From positions 339,856-403,855 of the forward strand of contig NZ_LT732525.1 of assembly GCF_900155545.1 (NCBI RefSeq): a stretch of 64,000 bases of DNA, read 5' to 3'. A program made the position numbers and the translations under genes. Every line of letters starts with the position of its first letter. Within the stretch, counting starts at the first letter, position 1. The notes under the pieces were generated by a model. The model was not told the origin of the DNA. It searched no databases and was given only the letters and a program-made list of their open reading frames with translations. Below, piece after piece: positions 1-8,080 of this stretch. Source of the DNA: Clostridium sp. Marseille-P2415. Its GTDB lineage: Bacteria > Bacillota > Clostridia > Lachnospirales > Lachnospiraceae.

Positions 1-1255
1 CCAGGCCCGCCCGGTCAACGGAAAGCACCACAGGCAGATTCTGTATGCACACATCATGGAGAATCTGGTCAAAGCCCCGCTGTAAAAAGGAAGAATAGAC
101 CGCCACCACCGGCTTTAAGCCGCCTGCCGCCATCCCCGCTGCCGACGTAACCGCATGCTCTTCTGCAATTCCCACGTCAAAAAAGCGGTCAGGATACAGG
201 CGGGAAAACCGTTTTAAACCTGTTCCATCCGGCATGGCTGCCGTTACCGCCACAAGTTTCTGATCCCTCTCGGCCAGACTGCAGATGGTTTTGGAAAACA
301 CATCGGTATAACTGGGGTTTTCCTTCTTTTTCTTCGGTTCGCCGGTGATAATATCAAAGGGGTCAACTCCATGGAATTTGGATGGATTCCTCTCCGCCGG
401 AGCGTATCCCCTGCCCTTTTGGGTAATTACATGAACCAGCACGGTATGGTCCAGTTTCTTCGCTTCCCGCAAGGCCCTTTTAAGTGCCTTGACATTGTGG
501 CCGTCCACCGGTCCCAAATAGGTGATTCCCATGTTTTCAAACAGCATCCCTGGGATCAGAAGCTGTTTGATCCCGTTCTTGGTCCGGCTGATCTTATCTA
601 TGAGCTGGTCTCCTATGACCGGAATGCGTGACAGCACATTGGTCACATGCTTTTTTAAATCCAGGTAGCCTTCCCCGGTACGGATGCTGTTTAAATACGT
701 TGACATGCCGCCGACATTTTCTGAGATGGACATGTTGTTATCGTTGAGAATGATGATGAAATTCTTCTCCATCCTGGCCGCATTGTTTAAAGCCTCATAG
801 GCCATGCCGCCGGTCAAGGCGCCGTCTCCAATGACGGATACCACGAAATGATCCTCTCCCAGCACGTCCCTTGCCTGAGCCAGTCCCAGCCCGGCTGAAA
901 TAGACGTAGAGCTGTGTCCGGTATCAAAAGCGTCACAGGGGCTTTCCTTCCGCTTCGGGAAGCCGCTGATGCCGCCGTACTGCCTCAGGTCATCAAATTC
1001 CGCTTTCCTGCCGCTTAATATCTTATGGGTATAGGACTGATGTCCTACATCCCAGATGATTTTATCTTTTGGAAGGTCGAAAGCCAGGTATATCGCCATG
1101 GTCAGTTCCACAACTCCTAAATTGGAAGCCAGATGGCCTCCTGTCATGCTGATTTTTCCTAACAAAAAATTGCGGATTTCCTGGCTTAAGATATCAAGCT
1201 CCTGTTTGGTCAGGCTTTTGATATCCTCAGGCCCGTTTATTAATTCCAATATCAT
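1..1255 (-). CDS. dxs: 1-deoxy-D-xylulose-5-phosphate synthase, partial (C-terminus beyond window)
   Basis: This thiamine-diphosphate enzyme condenses pyruvate and glyceraldehyde 3-phosphate to DXP, the first step of the MEP isoprenoid pathway and a precursor for thiamine and pyridoxal. About 418 codons are visible from the ATG at 1255; the family is about 620 residues, so roughly the last third lies off the left edge. Visible marks are the early DVGHQSY segment, the TPP/Mg motif GDGALTGGMAYEALNNA and the IAEEHAV motif of the central pyrimidine-binding domain. It starts 16 bases after the ispA stop and is the last visible gene of the nusB-xseA-xseB-ispA-dxs operon, so the two isoprenoid genes are co-transcribed. 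Confidence 0.96.
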   Translation of the reverse strand, partial: MILELINGPEDIKSLTKQELDILSQEIRNFLLGKISMTGGHLASNLGVVELTMAIYLAFDLPKDKIIWDVGHQSYTHKILSGRKAEFDDLRQYGGISGFPKRKESPCDAFDTGHSSTSISAGLGLAQARDVLGEDHFVVSVIGDGALTGGMAYEALNNAARMEKNFIIILNDNNMSISENVGGMSTYLNSIRTGEGYLDLKKHVTNVLSRIPVIGDQLIDKISRTKNGIKQLLIPGMLFENMGITYLGPVDGHNVKALKRALREAKKLDHTVLVHVITQKGRGYAPAERNPSKFHGVDPFDIITGEPKKKKENPSYTDVFSKTICSLAERDQKLVAVTAAMPDGTGLKRFSRLYPDRFFDVGIAEEHAVTSAAGMAAGGLKPVVAVYSSFLQRGFDQILHDVCIQNLPVVLSVDRAGL

Positions 1256-1271
1256 ATTCTAATCAGATCCT

Positions 1272-2159
1272 TTATTTTTCCCGGTTCACCAGCATCCGGA
1301 TCAGTTCTTCCAGAAATTGATTCTGTCCCGGAAGCTCATGGAGGCAGGAAACCGCCTCTTCTGAAATCATCTCCACATCCTGCTTTGCCTTTATCATGCC
1401 CTCCAGGGTTACATAGGTAGTTTTATGGTTCTTTTCATCGCTGAGTACAGGTTTCCCAAGAACCTCATCACTGCTTGTCACATCCAGGATATCATCCCGG
1501 ATCTGAAAAGCAAGTCCCACACAGGATGCCATTTTCTTCACCAGCTTTAACTGTTCTTCCCCGGCTCCTCCAAGCACGGCTCCGATCATCATGGAAGCCT
1601 CTAAAAGCGCTCCCGTCTTCAGCCGGTAGATGAAGTCCAGCTTTTCCCGCGGAATGGGTTTTCCTGCCAGCTCCACATCCACAGACTGGCCGCCTATCAT
1701 ACCGTAAAATCCCGCTTTTTCCGCCAAAATTCCCATACATCTGGCAACCCGGTCCGCCCGGTCCGTCAGGCCCAAGGCTTTTGCGGCCGTCTCCATGGAA
1801 TACATCAAAAGACCGTCTCCTGCAAGAACGGCAATATCGTAGCCGAATTTTACCCACGTAGTGGGAAGCCCCCGGCGCAATGTATCATTATCCATACAAG
1901 GAAGGTCATCGTGGATCAGAGATGAGGTATGGATCATCTCGATTGCCGCCATAAAGGGTTCAATCTCTTTTCCCTGGCCGCCGAACAGGCGGTAGGTCTC
2001 TTCCATCAGCATGGGCCGCAGCCTCTTTCCTCCGGCGCGTACGCTGTAATCCATAGCCCCTAAAACCGTGCTCTGATGGCCTTCCACGGGGGGAAGGTAT
2101 GTTTCTACAACATGGCCGACCTCCTCTGTCCGGACAGCCAGTATTTCTTTAAAGTTCAT
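1272..2159 (-). CDS. ispA: Farnesyl/geranyl diphosphate synthase (polyprenyl synthetase family)
   Basis: A trans-prenyltransferase that elongates DMAPP/GPP with IPP to C15 or C20 diphosphates. The 295-residue product has the first Asp-rich motif DDLPCMD at about residues 84-90, an IPP-binding GGKRLRP near 43-49 and the second Asp motif RDDILD, all intact. I choose the ATG at 2159 because GGAG lies six bases before it; an in-frame ATG at 2171 has its Shine-Dalgarno too close. The 5' end overlaps the 3' end of xseB, which suggests translational coupling. Product chain length cannot be decided by eye, so FPP synthase is inferred from family and context. Confidence 0.94.
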   Translation of the reverse strand: MNFKEILAVRTEEVGHVVETYLPPVEGHQSTVLGAMDYSVRAGGKRLRPMLMEETYRLFGGQGKEIEPFMAAIEMIHTSSLIHDDLPCMDNDTLRRGLPTTWVKFGYDIAVLAGDGLLMYSMETAAKALGLTDRADRVARCMGILAEKAGFYGMIGGQSVDVELAGKPIPREKLDFIYRLKTGALLEASMMIGAVLGGAGEEQLKLVKKMASCVGLAFQIRDDILDVTSSDEVLGKPVLSDEKNHKTTYVTLEGMIKAKQDVEMISEEAVSCLHELPGQNQFLEELIRMLVNREK

Positions 2160-2361
2160 GATTCTCTCCATTTTCCTCTAATACAATGATTCTTTTTTCC
2201 ACTTTATCTATTTTTTCATTGCAGGACTTGACCAGTTTTATACCGGCCTCGTAATACTGAAAGGATTCCTCCAGCGAACTTTCTCCGCTTTCCAGCTTGC
2301 GTATGATTTCTTCCAGCTCTCCGAATGTCTCTTCAATGTTTTTTTCCTTTTTCGCTGCCAT
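2149..2361 (-). CDS. xseB: Exodeoxyribonuclease VII small subunit
   Basis: The 70-residue small subunit of exonuclease VII, which binds XseA and degrades single-stranded DNA to oligonucleotides. The sequence shows the family pattern FGELEEIIRKLESGE..LEES...YEAG..L, forming a helical hairpin. The ATG at 2361 gives the usual family length; a longer open frame reaching 2478 only runs through xseA in another frame. The gene overlaps the xseA 3' end by 29 bases and the ispA start by 11, so the subunits are probably made by coupled translation. Confidence 0.95.
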   Translation of the reverse strand: MAAKKEKNIEETFGELEEIIRKLESGESSLEESFQYYEAGIKLVKSCNEKIDKVEKRIIVLEENGENHEL

Positions 2362-3700
2362 AAGCCCGGTCCTCCTTATCCGATGGTCTTGCTGCCGCCG
2401 TCTGTTTTTCCTGTCCGGCTGGGGAACGGCCGAATTCAGCCGGGGTAATCCGGGAAACCACCGCTTCCACGCTTCCATCCCGGATTCTCAGCCGTATCCC
2501 GTCTCCGGCTTTTACCTGGTTTACGGAATCTATGCGCCTGTCTTTTTCATCGGTTACAAATCCATACCCGCCGCCGATCCGTTTGAAAGGGGACCCGGCC
2601 TCCAGACGGCTGATAAAAAGCTCTAACCTGTGCCTGTCCCGGACCGCCTGCTTTTCAATCAGCTGCTTTAAGCGATGCTCTCCCTCCGCCGTTCTGACCC
2701 GGTCCGAAGCTGCCTTCGACAGCATAAGGCCTCTAAGTTTATCTTCTGCATCGGCAAGCCTCTGCCGGTTCTCCCGGATACGGCTCTTCGGATCATGAAC
2801 TTTCAGCCTCAGACCGTATTGAGCCGCATGGAAACGGTAACGCTCCAGTTTTCTGTCCATGGTCTTTGCAAGCGTGTTCCGGTAAAGCTCCACCTGTTCC
2901 TCAAACAGACTGTAATCGAATACAGCCAGTTCTGCGGCCGCAGACGGCGTAGGCGCACGCATGTCCGCCACATAATCCGCAATGGTCACATCAGTTTCAT
3001 GGCCTACAGCGGAAATCACGGGAGTGATGCAGTTAAAAACAGCTCTTGCTACGATCTCCTCATTAAATGCCCACAAATCCTCAATGGAACCGCCGCCCCT
3101 CCCTACGATCAAAACATCAAGCCCCATCTGATCCAGGGTTTCAATGCCTTTTACAATGCTTTCCTTTGCGTTCTCTCCCTGGACCAGAGCCGGGTATAGA
3201 AAAAGCTGCACGTAAGGGTTGCGTCTGGCGGATATATTCATAATATCCCGGATCGCCGCACCGGTGGGAGCCGTTACGATTCCTACGGTTTTTGCATGCC
3301 TGGGAATGGGCTTTTTATATTCAGGGGAAAACATCCCCATCTCTTCCAGTTCATCACGCAGTTTTTGGAACCTTTCAAACAAGTCACCGATTCCTTCTCT
3401 TGTAATTTCCTGGGCATAGAGCTGATACCTCCCGTCCCGCTCATAAACTTCCACGCTGCCCTTTGCCACAACCTGCTGGCCTTCTTCCAGCTTAAAAGCA
3501 AGACCTTTTCTGTGCCCGGCAAACATCACCGCCGAAATAGACGATTTCCCGTCCTTTAAGGTAAAATATATGTGGCCGGAGGTATGGTATTTGCAATTGG
3601 ACACCTCGCCCTTAATGGAAATCCGGTTCAAAGCAAAATCCTGGGCGAACATATTCTTAATGTAAGCATTGACCTGGGAAACGGAATACACGCCTGCCAT
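2333..3700 (-). CDS. xseA: Exodeoxyribonuclease VII large subunit
   Basis: The catalytic large subunit (455 residues, normal length). An N-terminal OB-fold nucleic-acid-binding domain (about residues 1-100, starting with VSQVNAYIKNMF) precedes the catalytic core containing VGIVTAPTGAAIRDI, the VGRGGGSIEDLWAFN motif and AVGHETDVTIADYVADMRAPTPSAAAE. A long charged helical region and a short C-terminal OB-like segment follow, as in the family. It starts one base after the nusB stop, so both are in one operon. Confidence 0.97.
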   Translation of the reverse strand: MAGVYSVSQVNAYIKNMFAQDFALNRISIKGEVSNCKYHTSGHIYFTLKDGKSSISAVMFAGHRKGLAFKLEEGQQVVAKGSVEVYERDGRYQLYAQEITREGIGDLFERFQKLRDELEEMGMFSPEYKKPIPRHAKTVGIVTAPTGAAIRDIMNISARRNPYVQLFLYPALVQGENAKESIVKGIETLDQMGLDVLIVGRGGGSIEDLWAFNEEIVARAVFNCITPVISAVGHETDVTIADYVADMRAPTPSAAAELAVFDYSLFEEQVELYRNTLAKTMDRKLERYRFHAAQYGLRLKVHDPKSRIRENRQRLADAEDKLRGLMLSKAASDRVRTAEGEHRLKQLIEKQAVRDRHRLELFISRLEAGSPFKRIGGGYGFVTDEKDRRIDSVNQVKAGDGIRLRIRDGSVEAVVSRITPAEFGRSPAGQEKQTAAARPSDKEDRAYGSEKGKKH

Positions 3701-3701
3701 A

Positions 3702-4145
3702 TTACACCAGCTTTGCCAGGACTCCGTTTATAAATGCCGGAGCCTCGTTCCCGCCGTATTTCTTAGCCAGTTCCACCGCCTCATTGATGGCTACTTTTTC
3801 CGGCACATCCTCATCATATAAAATCTCGTACAAAGCAAGCCGGAGAATGGTAAGTTCCGCCTTTCCCATACGCTTTGTCTTCCAGCCCTCTGCCACTTCA
3901 TTGATTTTTAAATCCAATTCCGGAATCTTAAGGATAACGGCCTCTGCCTTTTCTTTTAAATAAGCAGAATTCTCCTCGCTCATATCCACGTCATGGACGA
4001 TCTCCTCCACGCCTTCCGTGTTTAAATCATCCTCTTTCGGTTCCTCAAAATATTGAATAAGCTGCTCCGACTTCTCCTCCGCCGGATGAAAATCCGTGCA
4101 GAAGAGCATCTTAAAGCAGTGTTCGCGCAATTTACTTCTGGTCAT
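3702..4145 (-). CDS. nusB: Transcription antitermination factor NusB
   Basis: A small helical RNA-binding protein that with NusE (S10) binds boxA in rRNA leaders and supports antitermination. The 147-residue product begins with the basic TRSKLREHCFKMLF helix and ends with the typical ILRLALYEILYDEDVPEKVAINEAVELAKKYG...FINGVLA. It carries a somewhat acidic insert around residues 30-60. The ATG at 4145 lies ten bases after AGGAGG. It is the first gene behind the promoter at 4191-4219 and heads the nusB-xseA-xseB-ispA-dxs operon. Confidence 0.95.
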   Translation of the reverse strand: MTRSKLREHCFKMLFCTDFHPAEEKSEQLIQYFEEPKEDDLNTEGVEEIVHDVDMSEENSAYLKEKAEAVILKIPELDLKINEVAEGWKTKRMGKAELTILRLALYEILYDEDVPEKVAINEAVELAKKYGGNEAPAFINGVLAKLV

Positions 4146-4190
4146 TTACCATGGTCCTCCTATTGGTGATTTTTCTGGACGCTTGGAATT

Positions 4191-4219
4191 ATTATACCTT
4201 ACCGGGGTTTTTTATACAA
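4191..4219 (-). promoter_or_regulatory. Sigma-A type promoter of the nusB operon
   Basis: On the minus strand TTGTAT (4214-4219) and a perfect TATAAT (4191-4196) are separated by 17 bases, about 45 bases before the nusB start. There is no stronger candidate in the 82-base gap. Confidence 0.72.
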
Positions 4220-4227
4220 TAGAAACT

Positions 4228-5127
4228 TCATTCTTCCCCCAAAAAGCACCTGATATGATCAAGCACCTTTTCACTCAAAATCCCAAACGCCTGCTTCGTC
4301 CTCCCGGCCGAAGCATTCACACAAAACACCTTCGGATGCCCCACAAGTTCCCCTGCCGGATCCCCTATGGCCCCTGCCGTATCGCAGGCAAACCGGTTAT
4401 CCCCCTGATCCAGCCATCTCTTTAAATCCTCCGCTTCAAACGCCGGCCCAATGGACGTATTAAATAAAATCTTCCCATTCCCCAGCTTATTAAACTCCTC
4501 TTCATGAAGCAGAATTACATTTTTATTCAAACAGGTAAACACTACCTCGCTGCGTTCCAAAAGTTCATGGAGCGGAAGGTACTTCATCCCCTTCTCCTCA
4601 TACTCCATTTTTCTGCTCCTGCTATAATAGGAAACATCCGCACCAAAAAACTTTAAAGCCTCTGCAATCATCCCGCCGGAAACTCCCATACCGATTACAC
4701 CGGCCTTTAGCCCGGTGATCTCAACCGGCATATCCTTCCACACAGGCCTGTCATATCCATGAAGAAACCGTACCAGCTCACAGATCACATACTCCACTAC
4801 CCCCGCATCACCATAATCCCTGATCCCCCGGACCGTTATCCCATGCTGTTCCGCATAACCAATATCCACATTTGCACTTTCCTTCGAATACAGACTGCAG
4901 CACATCCCCACATACTTGATGTTCGGACACCTTTCAAACACGAACTGGCTGATCCTGGAGGTATAACTGAGCAGCACCCCATCCGCATCCCCAATTCTCT
5001 TAATAATCTCTTCGTCATCAGATGGTATGTCATCATAAAGCACCACTTCCCCGGCATAACGAAAAAGCTCTTTTTCCGCATCTTCCACCAGATTCACCGG
5101 CTCAATCGCCACTAACTTCTCAAACAT
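4228..5127 (-). CDS. 2-hydroxyacid dehydrogenase-like NAD-binding protein, atypical active site
   Basis: A 299-residue protein of the D-isomer 2-hydroxyacid dehydrogenase fold: a flavodoxin-like substrate domain (about 1-100), the NAD domain with GxGxxG as GMGVSG at 146-151, then return to the first domain. In canonical members a catalytic Arg follows the NTxRG turn and a catalytic His sits in a TPHxA turn. Here the first turn reads NTSIG (about 223-227) and the second NASAG, so both residues appear to be missing. It is the second gene of an operon with aspartate dehydrogenase, 14 bases downstream. It could reduce an imino or oxo acid by a different mechanism or be a non-catalytic binder; substrate unknown. 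Confidence 0.75.
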   Translation of the reverse strand: MFEKLVAIEPVNLVEDAEKELFRYAGEVVLYDDIPSDDEEIIKRIGDADGVLLSYTSRISQFVFERCPNIKYVGMCCSLYSKESANVDIGYAEQHGITVRGIRDYGDAGVVEYVICELVRFLHGYDRPVWKDMPVEITGLKAGVIGMGVSGGMIAEALKFFGADVSYYSRSRKMEYEEKGMKYLPLHELLERSEVVFTCLNKNVILLHEEEFNKLGNGKILFNTSIGPAFEAEDLKRWLDQGDNRFACDTAGAIGDPAGELVGHPKVFCVNASAGRTKQAFGILSEKVLDHIRCFLGEE

Positions 5128-5141
5128 CCTTAAGTCCTCCC

Positions 5142-5927
5142 CTAAAATACGATGGGTGAAACAATATTCTGTAAAACCGCCACCACACTCCAGCCGGCAA
5201 TGGCACTGTTTTCTGAATAGATATCCACTACAGCCTTCACCCCGCCGGTTTCCGCAGTAATCTTATGGTCATCCCCCACCATTCCCGGAACGCTGTGAAT
5301 ATTCACTTTCGTCTTTTCCGGACCGGCAGTTGCCAAAGAAGCTGCCACCGCAACATTCACCTTGGAAGGAAGAAGGGCGATCGCCCCTTTTGCATTCCCA
5401 TCAAACACCATTGTGCTCTCAGCATCCGTCAGCAAATGCTCCTCAAAAAGAGGTGTATTCTGCAATGACTTCGGTCCCTTCCTGGTCTCGATCCCGGAAA
5501 CCGCCTCTCCCATCAGAGATACCGTTCGAAGCACATCAAATCCGCCGACAGCCCCGGAGGCAATATACACCCTGGTATGATGCCTGTAAGCCGTTTCCTT
5601 CACCCTTTCATAAAATCCCTGATCCGCAAAAGCGCCAATGGACAGCACGACCAGATTGGAGCCGCTTGCCAGAATCTTTTCCGCCATATCCTTAACAGAC
5701 TCCACCGATGCCGCCTCAGCTATGTAATCCGGTTTTAATTCCAGTAACTCATCTATGCCCGGGCAGGATCTGCAGCCATGCTCCTCTGCCAGTGCATCGG
5801 TCTTTTCCTTCGTCCTTCCGACGATACCGACCAGCTCATATTCAGGCAGCAAGCCATCGTTCCATGCCTTTGCGATAATTCCCCCAAGATAACCATTTCC
5901 GATGATCCCAAGTCTAAGCTTTTTCAT
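5142..5927 (-). CDS. nadX: L-aspartate dehydrogenase family protein
   Basis: A 261-residue NAD(P)-dependent dehydrogenase of the DUF108/NadX family that oxidises aspartate to iminosuccinate, which hydrolyses to oxaloacetate or feeds quinolinate synthesis. Visible are the N-terminal Rossmann motif GIIGNGYLGG, ASGAVGGFDVLR and the family core LPSKVNVAVAASLAT. No nadA or nadC is nearby, so an amino acid catabolic role with the downstream dehydrogenase-like gene is as likely as NAD synthesis. It has its own promoter 36 bases upstream, overlapped by an inverted repeat. The symbol is by family, not proof of a NAD role. Confidence 0.83.
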   Translation of the reverse strand: MKKLRLGIIGNGYLGGIIAKAWNDGLLPEYELVGIVGRTKEKTDALAEEHGCRSCPGIDELLELKPDYIAEAASVESVKDMAEKILASGSNLVVLSIGAFADQGFYERVKETAYRHHTRVYIASGAVGGFDVLRTVSLMGEAVSGIETRKGPKSLQNTPLFEEHLLTDAESTMVFDGNAKGAIALLPSKVNVAVAASLATAGPEKTKVNIHSVPGMVGDDHKITAETGGVKAVVDIYSENSAIAGWSVVAVLQNIVSPIVF

Positions 5928-5962
5928 GCGTTTCTCCTTTTCTTTTTAAACATTTAAATTTC

Positions 5963-5992
5963 ATTATACTTGAAATTCCCAATAGTTTCAAG
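5963..5992 (-). promoter_or_regulatory. Promoter with inverted repeat upstream of the aspartate dehydrogenase operon
   Basis: On the minus strand TTGAAA (5986-5991) and TATAAT (5963-5968) are 17 bases apart. The inverted repeat CTTGAAA/TTTCAAG (arms 5986-5992 and 5969-5975) covers the -35 box and the base next to the -10 box, a plausible repressor site. Confidence 0.68.
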
Positions 5993-6026
5993 GAGCACTC
6001 AGGCTATGGTTCTTCCTGTGAGGCAT

Positions 6027-7454
6027 TTATAGCTGAACTGCAAACTGATTCTTCCCTTTTCTCTTTGCCTGGTACAAAGCCTTATCCGCTCTTTTTAAAA
6101 TGGCGTCGTATTCCATCTCACCTTCTCCCACCAGAGTAATGCCGATGCTTGCATGCACTTTGCCGGAAATATGAAAAGCGCTTAAAATCCGTTCTGCAAT
6201 GGCTTCCGGCTGCTTCCTGTTCTTCGCTCCATACAGCCAGATGCAGAATTCATCCCCGCCGAAGCGGACGATCACGTCCTCTTGTCTTGTACAGGCACTT
6301 AAAATCTGACCGACTTCCACCAGAACCAGATCCCCCCTGTGGTGTCCAAAGGTATCATTGACCTTCTTAAAATCATCGATATCGAGAAACATACACGCAT
6401 AAAACCGCTTTTTCCCTCCGCCTTTTAACCCCTGCTCCACCAGCTTCCTGGCGGTCTCTCTGGTATAAACTCCTGTTAAATAATCCTTCTGGGCCCTCTT
6501 TGCCTCCATTTTCCTTAAATACAGAATGCATATAATAAGTAAGACCGCACAGACCAGCATAATCGTGGAACCTGTGATAAAGCTTGCCGACAGCCCCCGG
6601 ATCCGGTGAAGAGTGCTCTCATACCCTTCTGTTTCCACCAGAGAGGCAACCATCCAATCCTCTATCCCGGCATACTGATAATAAAGAAGCCTTTTATTCC
6701 CATTGCTGTAGTAGGTGGCGTATCCGGAAAGCCCGTTCTGCACCGCTGCCTCCATCCGCTTCACAGACTGCTCGTCCCGAAATTCCATTGCCTTCAGCAT
6801 ATCATAAATGGTATTATAATTTTCAGAACCGTGGCATGCGACCAGCAAATCTCCGCGCTTTGTAAAAATCAGATTGGCACCGTACATGCTTAACTCCGTA
6901 TTATTTAAATAATTCCCCAGTTCTTCCGTAGCATATTCCATGCAGGCTACCCCTTTCACCTGCCCGTCTCTCGTAATCGGAACAGCCAGAACGATGCCGT
7001 CCTGACCGTTAAAATCCCTTTTAAGAACTGCGGAAACACTTTTTTCTCCTTTTAACGCTCTCCGGTAATAATCCCGTGCTGAAACGTCCTCGGTTTCATG
7101 ATCCCCAAAATACATGGTCCCATGCTCGTCCGCCACTCCAAACCGGGAACCTTCCTTCTCAAATTGCCCGACTTCCTTCCACCATGTTTCCTTTCCCGAT
7201 CCATCCGGTGGATCACAGTAGGACGCAAATACTTCCAACCATTCAAATTTTGTCTGGACCATCGTCTGGAGATAAGTAAGCGCCTTATCATTCTCCTGCT
7301 TTAAATCCCGGTAAGTCTGTTTTATCAGGCTTTTCTCGACTTCCCTGAAATAATAAAGATTTAAAGCGCATATTCCCATAATAACAGAAATCACCAACCC
7401 AAACAAAACCATTACCTTTGGCGAGTATTGATCCTTTTCCCTATGATTCGTCAT
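6027..7454 (-). CDS. Membrane diguanylate cyclase with extracytoplasmic Cache-like sensor
   Basis: A 475-residue protein predicted to make cyclic di-GMP from two GTP. Transmembrane helix 1 (about 14-36) and helix 2 (about 292-314) flank a 250-residue external region with dCache features (WWKEVGQF, FGDHETEDVSARDYYRRALKG). The cytoplasmic GGDEF domain has an intact GGDEF signature at 399-403, preceded at the correct five-residue spacing by the product-inhibition I-site RQED (390-393), so it should be active and feedback-inhibited. It stands alone between asp23 and the aspartate dehydrogenase operon and is not a usual member of this locus. The ligand is unknown. Confidence 0.93.
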   Translation of the reverse strand: MTNHREKDQYSPKVMVLFGLVISVIMGICALNLYYFREVEKSLIKQTYRDLKQENDKALTYLQTMVQTKFEWLEVFASYCDPPDGSGKETWWKEVGQFEKEGSRFGVADEHGTMYFGDHETEDVSARDYYRRALKGEKSVSAVLKRDFNGQDGIVLAVPITRDGQVKGVACMEYATEELGNYLNNTELSMYGANLIFTKRGDLLVACHGSENYNTIYDMLKAMEFRDEQSVKRMEAAVQNGLSGYATYYSNGNKRLLYYQYAGIEDWMVASLVETEGYESTLHRIRGLSASFITGSTIMLVCAVLLIICILYLRKMEAKRAQKDYLTGVYTRETARKLVEQGLKGGGKKRFYACMFLDIDDFKKVNDTFGHHRGDLVLVEVGQILSACTRQEDVIVRFGGDEFCIWLYGAKNRKQPEAIAERILSAFHISGKVHASIGITLVGEGEMEYDAILKRADKALYQAKRKGKNQFAVQL

Positions 7455-7560
7455 ATATTAAAACACCTGTCCCTTAAGAATCCTGCTGTACGCTTTATGG
7501 TTCATTATAAGTCCTGTGCAATGCCATTACAAGAAAAATTTATTCATTTAAACACAAAAG

Positions 7561-7603
7561 AAAAGCGGGGGCCCGGACCTCCTGCCGGTCCGCCCCCCGT
7601 TTA
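7561..7603 (-). terminator. Rho-independent terminator after asp23
   Basis: A very GC-rich stem (arms about 7566-7579 and 7586-7599, short loop) is followed on the minus strand by TTTTCTTTT, 15 bases after the asp23 stop. It closes the asp23 transcript before the diguanylate cyclase gene. Confidence 0.82.
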
Positions 7604-7617
7604 CGACTTCTAAAAAT

Positions 7618-8004
7618 CTACTTGTTCTCTTCCAATGCAACGCCGGCAATCCGGATGTTGACATCCAGAACCGTCAGGCCTGTCATATTCTCAATGGCGT
7701 TCTGCACTTTCTCCTGAACTTTTTCACTAACGGCCGGTATGCTGTAACCGTACTTGATGTTCAAGGAAAGATCCACAGAAACATGTTCCTCTGTCAGCTC
7801 TACCTTAACGCCCTTGGACAAATTTTTCATGCCCAGCTTTGACACCAATTCATTGGTGATGTTGCCTGCCATGGAATCTACACCTTCTACTTCCGTTGCA
7901 GCAAGGCCTGCAATGATAGCCACCACATCGTCCGCAATCTGTACTTCGCCGATTTTATCTTTTTCATATACCTTGTGAGTATTTCTGTTTTCCATTTCTG
8001 CCAC
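7618..8004 (-). CDS. Asp23/Gls24 family envelope-stress protein
   Basis: A 128-residue Asp23-family protein. The core reads IADDVVAIIAGLAATEVEGVDSMAG...ELVSKLG...KGVKVEL, followed by the conserved YGYSIPAVSEKVQEKVQNAIENMTGL. Family members bind the inner face of the membrane or the envelope; the exact role in Clostridia is unclear. The start is GTG at 8004, with GGAGGG seven to eight bases upstream; ATG at residue 4 is an alternative. It lies between spoIIIAH and nusB, the usual order in Lachnospiraceae, but here with extra genes before nusB. Confidence 0.93.
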   Translation of the reverse strand: MAEMENRNTHKVYEKDKIGEVQIADDVVAIIAGLAATEVEGVDSMAGNITNELVSKLGMKNLSKGVKVELTEEHVSVDLSLNIKYGYSIPAVSEKVQEKVQNAIENMTGLTVLDVNIRIAGVALEENK

Positions 8005-8044
8005 AGCAATTCCCTCCTGTACTTAAATTCTAGGTTCTGGAATC

Positions 8045-8073
8045 ATTATAGCAAAATTGTCAGTTGTTTGCAA
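8045..8073 (-). promoter_or_regulatory. Sigma-A type promoter of asp23
   Basis: On the minus strand TTGCAA (8068-8073), 17 bases and TATAAT (8045-8050) lie between the spoIIIAH stop and the asp23 start, so asp23 can be expressed outside sporulation. Confidence 0.7.
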
Positions 8074-8080
8074 AGGCTTT

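Noticed and set aside
2675-3199. 174-codon plus-strand open frame
   Set aside because: Antisense to xseA with no domain features.
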